Assembly (NCBI RefSeq): GCF_019933235.1
Contig: NZ_CP082945.1
Coordinates: 1 to 64,000 of the forward strand
Length of the DNA: 64,000 bases
DNA from: Streptomyces angustmyceticus
Lineage (GTDB): Bacteria; Actinomycetota; Actinomycetes; Streptomycetales; Streptomycetaceae
Direction: 5' to 3'
Of this stretch, positions 10,701 through 16,253 are shown piece after piece. Both the position numbers and the translations under genes were made by a program. Under the pieces are notes generated by a model. It saw only the letters and a list, made by a program, of their open reading frames with translations. It was not told the DNA's origin and did no database searches. Every line of letters begins with the position of its first letter. Within the stretch, counting starts at the first letter, position 1.

Positions 10701-11277
10701 CGACTTTGAGCAGAATGTCGGCAATGCTGGCGCGAACTTCCTTTTCGGCGCCGGGAAGCCATTTGTGATCGCTCTGGATATCGCGAGTGTGCTTTTCACT
10801 CCAGCGTGTGCCGTCGAGAGTAAGTGCCTGAGCCCTGAGTACGATGCTTGGGGTGCGCGGCATGGGATCGACCCTGATTCGACAGCTGCCGCCCTGGGTA
10901 TGTCCGCTGCTCTGGGGCGCCCGGGGAGGCGGCCCGGACCTGAAGTCGGCCCTAGCTGGTTCCCGCGCGGCAGCGGGAAAATCCCCAGTGGCTGGTCCAG
11001 CCCTGAGATGACGAGAAAGTTCAGGAGAGACCCAGCCAAGGAGGGCTTCGTGTGGCGTGCCCCCAAGGGTCAGGACAGCGTACGCATTGACAGGGGAGAC
11101 CCGAACTCTCAGTGGGCTACCCAACAGGTTGATCACGTAGTGATCAATTCAGGCGGTAGGATCGTCGGTCGAGGTGGAGAAAAGCTGCCACCTAATTCTA
11201 GAGTTCAGGACTACCCGGTCGAGGCCCACATCCCATTGAGTGAGTGGCAGAATTGGAGGGCCTGGAATGCGCCCTAG
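4789..11277 (+). CDS. Secreted RHS-repeat polymorphic toxin with type-30-like C-terminal tip
   Basis: This 2162-residue protein starts at ATG 4789 behind a good AAGGAG site at 4776-4781. A long Sec-type signal peptide ends near residue 40 (PVAFAAD). Dozens of YD/RHS repeats (YDxLGR-type motifs) fill residues of about 550-1800. The RHS-associated core ends with YDPATSTFLSVDPL and NNPLTFSDPSG near residues 1840-1880. The last 280 residues differ in composition and lower G+C. The final 90 carry VRIDRGDPNS, QQVDHVVI and AHIPLSEWQNW, which resembles polymorphic toxin type 30, a predicted RNase. In this family the RHS shell encloses the toxin. The overlapping downstream gene is the presumed antidote. 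The shell call is firm; the toxin subtype is recalled from motif likeness. Confidence 0.88.
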   Translation: MHTTEMPRPSTHRGRRWTRRIAATLSFTLLPGLISPVAFAADPDPLGRPSLTAPRATNVKRLTAKADPHTAAQIRKAAAADTAAQRRARTDQQRTTTWPTAGSARLTATAARSKADPGHLPVALTKPASRSSSTIDVTVLGQDTSHKLGLKGVVLTATGPAHGGSTEVGINYSAFASAYGGDYAGRLQLMRLPSCALTTPDKAACRHLSPQRFTNRRARQQITAPLTFKTAPGGQKMVLALAAGAKSGAGDYKATPLAASSTWEAGGSSGSFTWSYPLRTPPAAAGPQPDLNISYDSGSVDGRTASTNNQGTTIGEGFDLTSSYIERKYGSCDDDGQDDKFDQCWKYDNASLVLNGTSTELVKDDTTGTWHLKSDDASLVTHHTGADNGDDDGEYWTVTTGDGITYTFGLSKLPGAGTDDRTDSVWTVPVFGDDKGEPGYDNGTDFAKRDKKQAWRWNLDLVQDTHANAMTYWYKAETNNYDKLGDDNTGTPYTRGGYLQEIRYGQRAGSLFSATPAASNKVVLHYAERCTAAGDGCDSLTKDTRDNWPDVPFDAVCKDDDKCTGNVAPTFFTRKRLTSLTTYAWDATATTPAYSPIDAWALKQQYLDPGDTGDSSDQSLWLDEIRHTGKRGSDITLDPVRFDHEFRPNRVDGTSDDILSLEKPRLKTVTSEAGAQTIVSYDEADCVAGQAMPKADQNTRSCYPVYWKPNAGSGDPELDWFQKYPVTSVSTTDPHGGSVAVQHTYTYSGGGAWHYDEDPLTPAKERTWSLWRGYGKVTHLTGDPSGTQSKTVTVYMRGMNGDRLLASDGKTVDPDRHRTATVTGIKANDITDSEQYAGLTRETATYNNAAYISGTVNDPWSKRTATQHKSYADTEAYFTRTSATHARTTITSGITPTDRVRTTATTYDDLGMPQTVEDRGDDAKNGDETCTRTWYARNDDGLTSLVSRTRTTAKPCTTAEADLDLPADSNRAGDVISDTATAYDTTTWTANQKPSKGDAQWTGRAKGYDTSHAPLWQKTATTAYDALGRPTFVKDAQDHTKATTTYAPANNGPLLSKVTGDAKGYETTTTLDPGTGSPLKVSDPNARLTESEYDSLGRITKVWLPNRSHLAQKTPNYIYSYHLASNDLPWIATGTLRGDGNGYNTTYEIYDSLLRTRQVQTPSTSGGRLIALTLYDSRGLATSAQSDIWDEKNEPSGTPVQTEGSQAPTQTDTAYDGAARPIKAVTRNYGVARWTTETTYTGDTTSATAPNGGQALTTVTDVRGKTTQRLDYAGPKPTGTDYVATNYSYTPGGLPETVTGPVTEADSNKATWTYTYDLFGRQTKTADPDKGTTSTTYNELDQVTRTEDAEKRTLLHAYDELGRKTGTWQATKTDANKLTAWTFDTLAKGQPDASIRYEGGVAGKAYIQKVTRYDSLYQATENQLVLPEDDPLVEAGVPKTLATTTGYRLDGTVSQTSQPAVAGLPAETVSYTYNTTGQQLTAKGATGYLQGADYAPVGDLRRLSLGTSSGTSAKNAYLSYDYEPGTRRLTRSYITDDVHPYKLQDLIYRQDDAGNLTSVSDASTLGGTSKNDNQCFTYDGYRRLTEAWTPKADDCATSGRNTANLAGAAPYWTSYAYNSAGQRTQQTQHATSGDTTTTYAYGTPSKQPHPLSSTKTNGTTQNYEYDKTGNTIHRPGVESPQTLAWNSEGNLATTTESATKNTPATDSSYLYDADGEILIRRANNDGETVLYLGATEVHLKVKGTTRSLSGTRYYTAAGQTIAVRTATNGTSNTQLSFMAGDHHGTASLAIEPTTLAFTKRYTTPFGSPRGAKPSAWPDDKTFLSKPADSATGLIQVGARQYDPATSTFLSVDPLLEFDKAQTLNGYSYGANNPLTFSDPSGMGLACGGEGDSTPCPHGGIITADGHLGNAHGGRDGGGVATWWRLPGSSYNYGGGYGGTANTNSRGQTMFDGSGGLSCAVGRCISFNLGPSDFEQNVGNAGANFLFGAGKPFVIALDIASVLFTPACAVESKCLSPEYDAWGARHGIDPDSTAAALGMSAALGRPGRRPGPEVGPSWFPRGSGKIPSGWSSPEMTRKFRRDPAKEGFVWRAPKGQDSVRIDRGDPNSQWATQQVDHVVINSGGRIVGRGGEKLPPNSRVQDYPVEAHIPLSEWQNWRAWNAP

Positions 11278-11641
11278 GGATAGCGATCTTCAAACCCCGT
11301 GGATTCGAACTCAGTTGATCGATTGGTTAGTCAAACTGAGTGACAGGAGTTGGCAAGAGGAAAATTGGGTGGCGCATCCATCGAGTTCATCGCGCTTCGA
11401 CGACGCGTTGGATTTCTTTGATGACTCCGGCGTCCTTGATGAGCCCAGGGGAAGGCTGGGTTACGTGCTCGTTGATGAAGCGGAAGTAGCTGCGATGGCC
11501 GCGCTGAACTCCGCCCTCGACTCCGTCTTGACCAAAGATTCGTCAGGCGACGAGGAGCGAATTCACTCGCAGGAATGGGGAGGAGTTGTCAAAGCAGCCA
11601 ACGAAGCACTGCGAACGCTGAGGAGTTCCTTGGGCGAGTGA
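11267..11641 (+). CDS. SCO4402-family protein, probable immunity protein to the upstream RHS toxin
   Basis: This 124-residue acidic soluble protein starts at ATG 11267, inside the last codons of the RHS gene (11-base overlap), behind GGAGGG at 11255-11260. The overlap implies translational coupling. Its layout (an N-terminal helix with LIDWLVKLSD, an aromatic segment FDDALDFFDD, GYVLVDEAEV, then a C-terminal helix ending EALRTL) fits the SCO4402 family, which often sits beside polymorphic toxins. It most likely binds and blocks the RHS tip in the producer. The role is inferred from position; no structure or assay is visible here. Its G+C is lower than that of the RHS body, matching the toxin tip. 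Confidence 0.75.
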   Translation: MRPRDSDLQTPWIRTQLIDWLVKLSDRSWQEENWVAHPSSSSRFDDALDFFDDSGVLDEPRGRLGYVLVDEAEVAAMAALNSALDSVLTKDSSGDEERIHSQEWGGVVKAANEALRTLRSSLGE

Positions 11642-11899
11642 AAGAGGTGCAGTGCCTCCCGTGTGGCTGTTGCTCCCACGAGCCAGCCATACGGGTACCG
11701 CGCTGCGCTGGCCGGACTTGGGGCGCGCGCCGACGCCCGATAACGGTCAGTATCATGAATGGCCTTCTTTAGCTCGTCAGGCTGTGCCCGATGCAGTGGG
11801 TCCCGCAGCTCGGTGTTCTGTGCCGCCGGATCTTCGGGTTCCGATCCATCTCAATGGATAGCAGGGACCTTTGGCGGCGGACACCATCAGAGGTACACA
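11642..11899. other. Short intergenic region with no clear gene
   Basis: Frames on both strands overlap here, and none has consistent G/C third-position bias or a convincing ribosome site. The stretch separates the toxin module from the truncated gene that the insertion sequence cuts. Confidence 0.5.
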
Positions 11900-12726
11900 T
11901 CACTCAGCCGAAGAGGCGCATTGGGGGGCCATGCTCGTATACCGCTTGGCCAACATGGGAGCGATCGCCCAGGTGATGTCTTCCGATCCATGGGCATACG
12001 ACCACCAATCCGCTGCTCGGATGGCAACCAGGCGGTCGAGCGTGGCCGCCAGGCCAGTGAGCGTCATCGCGCACACGTGTCCGAGTCGGTCTGCCTCGAT
12101 GATGCCGTGCATGGCGCCGGGGGCGAGGTGGGCGGCCAATGCCAGTGCTGCCAGTTGATCTGGGGCTGGCAGGCCGCGAAGTGGCCGGCAGGACGTCAGG
12201 CGTAGAGCCTTGTCGGCGGCATACATGCGGCCCATCCGTCCGGGAGCTTGTGCGAGGAAGGCGGCATCGAGCAACTGCGCCGAAGTCCCGCTGCGCACCG
12301 CCAGTGGTGAGGCTGCGGGAAGGCGGATGAGCCAGCCGGTCTGCTCCAGCTCCCACCATGGGTATGGATTTTGATGCATGCGCATGTCCCGCAGGAGGCC
12401 TGCTGGCATCCAGAGCCGGCCTGAGGCGGTGGTACGCAGCGCGCCCTGGATGGCCAGCAGTCGGGCGGCAGCGCTGGTCTCGGGTGGAAGGGCGGCGGCG
12501 AGGTAGCTGAGCATCTCGCGGACCCGAGTTGCTGCCTCCGGCGCCCGAGCCCGCCGCCTCCTCCGCTCCGTGCTCGGCGGGGGAGAGGGCTTGGCCGGGA
12601 CCCTGAGCGTGTTCTCGGGGACGATGGCGCTGTGTGCGGTGGCCCCCGCGCAGGCGGTGCAAGCATCGGCTAGTCGCCACAAACGCCCACCGCGTTCGCA
12701 GGTCAGCACCAGCGCGATGGTGAGCT
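11900..12726 (-). pseudogene. 5'-truncated conserved gene cut by an insertion sequence
   Basis: About 270 residues remain, with good coding bias. The frame runs straight into the insertion-sequence end at 12727, so the natural start is missing; the GTG at 12709 is only the first in-frame start left. The visible N-terminus has a LTCERGGRLW motif, then CTACAG (a Cys pair), a basic Pro/Arg linker, and a helical region with PYPWWELEQTGWL. I do not recognise a named family. The protein looks like a DNA-interacting accessory protein, but that is only an impression. Loss of the 5' end makes it a pseudogene unless a new start is used. Confidence 0.6.
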
Positions 12727-12760
12727 TGTTCCGCTTTGACGGACACCCTTGGTGTGGTGG

Positions 12761-13633
12761 TCAGGCCGCGAGGGCGGTCTCGTAGTCGGCGGGACTGCGG
12801 TAACCAAGGCTGCTGTGCAGTCGGTGCAAGTTGTACCAGCCCTCGATGAAGTCGAAGATCGCGGTGTGGGCAGAGGCCCGACTGGGCCAGGCGGCGGTGC
12901 CGAGCAACTCACGTTTGATGGTGGCGAAGAAGGACTCGGCAAGGGCGTTGTCCCAGCATTGTCCGGTGCGTCCGACAGAGAGACGGACGTCCAACTCATA
13001 TGCCAGGGCGGCGAATTGCTGACTGGTGTATTGGCAGCCGCGATCCGAGTGGAAGATCACCGGATGGGCAGGGCGACGCTGCTGGCAGGCAGATCGCAGA
13101 GCATCGGCGACCAGATCGGTCCGCAGGTGGTCGGCGGTGGCCCAGCCCACCACCCGCCGCGAGGCGATGTCGATGACCGTGGCCAGATAGAGCCAGCCCT
13201 CGTCGGTCGGGACGTAGGTGATGTCGCCGCACCAGCGGGTATCGAGTCCCGCGGCGTCGGGGGCGAAGTCGCGGACCACGAGGTCGGGCCGGAGGGCGGA
13301 TCGAGGATCAGGAATCGTGGTGGTGTGCCGTCGCCTGCGGTGCCGGCCCTCCAAACCGGCCGCCCGCATCAGCCGGGCAACCCGGCGGCGGCCGCAGCCG
13401 GCGCCTTCCTGCTTGAGTACCGCATGAACGCGCGGGGCCCCATAGGTACCGCGTGAATGCTCGTGGACTGCGGCGATCCGCCGGGTCAGCTCGGCGTCCT
13501 GGACGGTGCGGGGACCGGGCTTGCCGCTACGGCGGGCGTAGAAGGCGGTTCGGGAGACCTTGAGCAGTTCACATGCGCGCTTGACGCTGTGACCAGCGCG
13601 TTTCTCCGCCTCGATGAACGGGTGCACCGTCAC
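12761..13633 (-). CDS. IS3-family transposase OrfB, DDE integrase core
   Basis: This 290-residue catalytic subunit contains an HTH_21-like N-terminus (RGTYGAPRVH near residue 62) and an rve integrase core. The three catalytic acids are visible: D in WCGDITYV (about residue 136), D in HSDRGCQY (about 196) and E in LAESFFATIK (about 231). The C-terminal NLHRLHSSLGYRSP motif is typical. It starts at GTG 13633, overlapping the orfA stop in a GTGA, with AAGGAG just upstream, so it can be made by reinitiation or by frameshift fusion with OrfA. No inactivating change is visible. Confidence 0.95.
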   Translation of the reverse strand: MTVHPFIEAEKRAGHSVKRACELLKVSRTAFYARRSGKPGPRTVQDAELTRRIAAVHEHSRGTYGAPRVHAVLKQEGAGCGRRRVARLMRAAGLEGRHRRRRHTTTIPDPRSALRPDLVVRDFAPDAAGLDTRWCGDITYVPTDEGWLYLATVIDIASRRVVGWATADHLRTDLVADALRSACQQRRPAHPVIFHSDRGCQYTSQQFAALAYELDVRLSVGRTGQCWDNALAESFFATIKRELLGTAAWPSRASAHTAIFDFIEGWYNLHRLHSSLGYRSPADYETALAA

Positions 13634-13938
13634 CGGGTCTCCTTCGCGAAGAAAGCCGTGGCTCGCTTGAGGATGTCGACGTCCTCGCGCAGTCGGCGAT
13701 TCTCCCGCCGCAAGGCGGCCAGTTCCTCGCGTTCGCTGCTGGTCAGCCCATCCTTCTCACCGGCGTCGACCTCAGCCTGGCTGACCCACAGCCGCACCGC
13801 GGTCTCTGTCAGGTCGAAGTCCTTGGCCACCTGGCCGACCGAGCGGTCACCGCGTCGGCACAGCTCGACGATCTCGGCCTTGAACTCCGGCGTGAACGAG
13901 CGGCGAGGGCGTGGCTTCTTCTTCCCCATGCTCTCCAT
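13630..13938 (-). CDS. IS3-family transposase OrfA, helix-turn-helix subunit
   Basis: This 102-residue DNA-binding subunit starts at ATG 13938 behind GGAAGGA. It begins with a basic stretch and RRSFTPEFKAEIV. A homeodomain-like helix-turn-helix follows (VGQVAKDFDLTETAVRLWV, about residues 36-54). A leucine-zipper-like coiled coil (LAALRRENRRLREDVDILKR) ends the protein. In IS3 elements OrfA recognises the ends and pairs with OrfB. An alternative ATG lies nine bases upstream. Confidence 0.92.
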   Translation of the reverse strand: MESMGKKKPRPRRSFTPEFKAEIVELCRRGDRSVGQVAKDFDLTETAVRLWVSQAEVDAGEKDGLTSSEREELAALRRENRRLREDVDILKRATAFFAKETR

Positions 13939-14006
13939 GATGGACATCCTTCCGGGGCAGGGCCCCTGATCTCGGATGTCCGTCAAAGCGGATCAAACCC
14001 ACGGAT

Positions 14007-14342
14007 GCAGAGCCCGTGCGAGCGGGAGTGACGCGGCCCGGTAGCGGACGATGTCCTCGCTGGCCGGGTAAAGCCTGCGCGAGCGGGAGTGGCCCGTAGT
14101 TGTCCGTCACCCGTTCGATGACGGAGGCGTATGAGCTCGCGCGAGCGGGAATGACTCGGCCCACCTTCGGTCCGCGCCCAAAAGCGAGGAGTAGAGCCTG
14201 CGTGAGCGGGAGTGACGCGCTCTTCCGCACCCATCGCTTCGGCCACCATCGACTGGAGCCCGCACAAGCGGGAGTGCCCCAGACTTCCTGTCCAGGACGG
14301 TGACCGCCGCGTAGCAGAGCCCGCGCGAGCGGGGGACACGGA
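14007..14342 (+). CRISPR. Degenerate type I-E-like CRISPR array, six repeats, no cas genes
   Basis: Six related 28-29-bp units start at 14007, 14068, 14129, 14191, 14253 and 14314. The periodicity is 61, 61, 62, 62 and 61 bases, i.e. about 29 of repeat plus 32 of spacer. Their common core is AGCCCGCGCGAGCGGGAGTG, with several substitutions in each copy. The core keeps the CCCGC/GCGGG hairpin typical of type I-E repeats (E. coli and Streptomyces arrays share this stem). By analogy the leader would lie on the low-coordinate side, which is now occupied by the insertion sequence 12 bases away. No cas gene is in the window. The divergence of every repeat suggests a dead, decaying array. Confidence 0.8.
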
Positions 14343-14704
14343 ACTCCAATCTTCGTCGTCGCAGGACTAGCGCGCGGGGCTGACGCGGGTTCGGCAACGA
14401 CCTGGCCAAGTTCGCCGAGGCCATCCCTATCCGCCAGCTCAGCATGCCGACCGATAGGGAGCCTCACAGCGGGGCGGCACCCACAGCCCGGCGCGAAATC
14501 GAGTGGAGGCCATACTTGAAGACCACCTCTAGAGCAAAGACGCAGGTCACAGCCGCTCTCGTATTGTGATTCTCCGGGAGCTGAACAGGCAATTCTCATA
14601 GCCATGCGTCCGTCATTCTCGTCCAATGTCAGGAGCAACTCCCCCGCTTCCCCTGCATACAGACGCTCCTGGTGCTCATGGAGCATGACACCTGGGTGAG
14701 AACT
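14343..14704. other. Intergenic region beyond the CRISPR remnant
   Basis: I see no gene, further repeat at the 61-base spacing, or strong hairpin. A partial repeat-like GCGCGCGGGGCTGAC at about 14370 is off-phase and not counted. Confidence 0.5.
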
Positions 14705-15172
14705 TCACGAGACAGGACCGTGAGAGTCAGCAGCCAGGAACACATCGTGCTTGCGCGCCGCCCGCTCGCCACCGGCGAGTCCGGCCCGCTCCCCCGGCGT
14801 CAGATCACGGCGGATCGCCCGGTGCAACGTCGTCAGGCACGGTGCGTCCACGGGCCGGGGCTGACGGGCGGCACGCAAGACCAGCTCGCGGTGAACCGCC
14901 CGCACGTTCCCCTTCCACAGCGCCAACAGGCGCCGGACTTCAGGCGTGATCGTGAACCTCGCACCGGCCCGGGACCGTGCGCCAGGGCAGGCGGCTGCAG
15001 TCTCATCAGCTTCAGCGGCGGCCAGCCAGCGCCACACCGTGCGCTCCGACACCCCCGCGCGTCCGCAGCCACTCGCACATGCCCTGCTGTCAGCTTCTTC
15101 CCCGCCCGCAGTGCTAGCAGCCGCCGCACGGCCGGACCACGCAGCGCCGTCCTCGACGCTGAGCCTCATCAA
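14705..15172 (-). pseudogene. Fragment of a Mu/rve-type transposase, frameshifted and truncated
   Basis: The minus strand encodes the N-terminal part of a large helix-turn-helix transposase. Its marks are MRLSVEDGAAW at the start, VSERTVWRWLAAAE (the helix-turn-helix), TPEVRRLLALWKGNVRAVHR, and RRDLTPGERAGLAGGERA before the homology stops at about 14710. Between the start and the helix-turn-helix the conserved reading (VRRLLALRAGKKLTAGHVRV) lies in another frame, so at least two frameshifts are present near 15150 and 15065. The catalytic integrase core is absent. It starts in an ATGA-type overlap with the end of an upstream remnant. Confidence 0.65.
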
Positions 15173-15743
15173 CCACCAGCACCCCCCAGACGGCCCCGGG
15201 GCGCCTCGTCAGCCAGGGCGCGGAGACGGACGGCGTTGCGGGTCGTCCATTCAGCGGGGAGAGCGGATGACTGGAGCCCATCATCGCGGCCCTGACGGCC
15301 GGCTCCACGCCAAGATCCTCGCCGACGTGACGCAGACTCGGCCACCGCCTCCGCCGAACAAGCAGGCCAAAGGCCGATGGAAGCGCGGCGAGCCCGCCTC
15401 GGTACGGCCGCGGCGGCAATCCGCCTGGTGCGCGGGGGGGGGTATCCGCCCCATGAGCAACGTTCCCGGCCCGCACGATGCCGCGGCCCCGCCCTGGCCG
15501 ACCTCCCTGGCGCCCAGGAGGGTCTGCGCCTCCTGGAGAAGGCGGTGACGCTGCTCCACGAAGCGCGCGAGCCGTCGGCACCGCCAAGACCGCCGCCGGC
15601 GCAACCTATGCGCTGCGCCGTCGTACGGGACCGGCACCGGCATGTTTCGTCTCTCGGTGTGACTTCCCACTGTCCGAGTGCAGATCTGCCGGCGCAGGGG
15701 TGATCGATGGGTTCTGTTGCCTTGGGGTTTCGCGGGTGTGGGT
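15173..15743. other. Degraded sequence upstream of the transposase fragment
   Basis: The minus strand still shows coding-like scraps: TRNAVRLRALADEAPRGRL ends in a stop overlapping the transposase start, and a helical segment LARFVEQRHRLLQEAQTLL lies at about 15535-15600. These may be parts of a companion transposition gene. No open frame of sensible length and bias survives. Confidence 0.45.
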
Positions 15744-16253
15744 TCAGCTGGTTCTGTCGAGTTTGTAGTCGTAGTAGTCGGTCGGTCCGGTGAGGACGGC
15801 CTGGAAGTAGAGCGGTTCGCCGTCTGTGTCGAGCGGTACCTCGTGTCCGGCTGTGCGGGTGAAGCCGAGCGAGAGACGGGGCACGACCCAGTAGCTGGGC
15901 TCGTCGTGCAGGACAGTGAAGCCCATTTCTTCGATCTGCTGGATCAGCTGGAGGGCCGGGGTGCGGAAGACGTCGATGCCACGGAAGCGGACCGTGATCT
16001 CCTCGGGGCCGGGACGGGGGATCCACAGTTCGGCGTACTCGAGGGTTTTGGCGTCTTCCATGACGAAGTTGATCTCGAACTGGGGGTGCAGAGTGAGGAT
16101 CCGCATGGGGTGGAAGAAGTCCGGGGCATCCTCGTCTCGGACTTTGATCTCGCCCAGTTCCGCGGCTGCCGTTTTGACGGCTTCGGCAGGCATGCCCAGG
16201 GGGAAGCCTGTGATGCCGTTCGGCGGGTCCAGTTCGATTTCCATGGTGGTCAT
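15744..16253 (-). CDS. Putative immunity protein of the second RHS toxin
   Basis: This 169-residue acidic soluble protein starts at ATG 16253, overlapping the RHS stop codon in an ATGA (an in-frame ATG three codons later is an alternative). The overlap indicates translational coupling to the toxin gene. The sequence is a mixed alpha/beta protein with NGITGFPLGMPAEAV near the start, ELWIPRPGPEEITVRFRGI in the middle and YYDYKLDRTS at the end; there is no signal peptide or membrane helix. I do not recognise a named family. Its place directly behind an RHS tip is the usual place of the cognate antidote, and that is the whole basis of the role. Confidence 0.7.
   Translation of the reverse strand: MTTMEIELDPPNGITGFPLGMPAEAVKTAAAELGEIKVRDEDAPDFFHPMRILTLHPQFEINFVMEDAKTLEYAELWIPRPGPEEITVRFRGIDVFRTPALQLIQQIEEMGFTVLHDEPSYWVVPRLSLGFTRTAGHEVPLDTDGEPLYFQAVLTGPTDYYDYKLDRTS

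Larger units (their letters stand above)
12727..13995 (-). mobile_element. IS3-family insertion sequence, 1.27 kb, apparently intact
   Basis: The element is bounded by imperfect terminal inverted repeats. Left is TGTTCCGCTTTGACGGACAC from 12727; the right end, read on the minus strand from 13995, is TGATCCGCTTTGACGGACAT. Both ends start with TG as IS3 members do. Inside are orfA and orfB on the minus strand with a four-base overlap. The three bases flanking each side differ (GCT on the left, AAC on the right), so no target duplication is visible. That hints at a rearrangement after insertion. Confidence 0.85.

Noticed and set aside
11290..11325. A tRNA T-loop-like GAGTTCGAATCC on the minus strand
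   Set aside because: The stem does not pair correctly and no acceptor, D or anticodon arm can be found; it lies in the immunity gene.
12724..13998. A target-site duplication around the insertion sequence
   Set aside because: The flanking triplets are GCT and AAC; shifting the ends by one or two bases does not create a match.
13983..14339. A 118-codon protein across the CRISPR units
   Set aside because: Its periodic ARAG/SRSR motifs are translations of the 61-base repeats, a familiar artefact.
14361..14386. A seventh CRISPR unit
   Set aside because: It is 14 bases out of phase with the 61-base period and only weakly similar.
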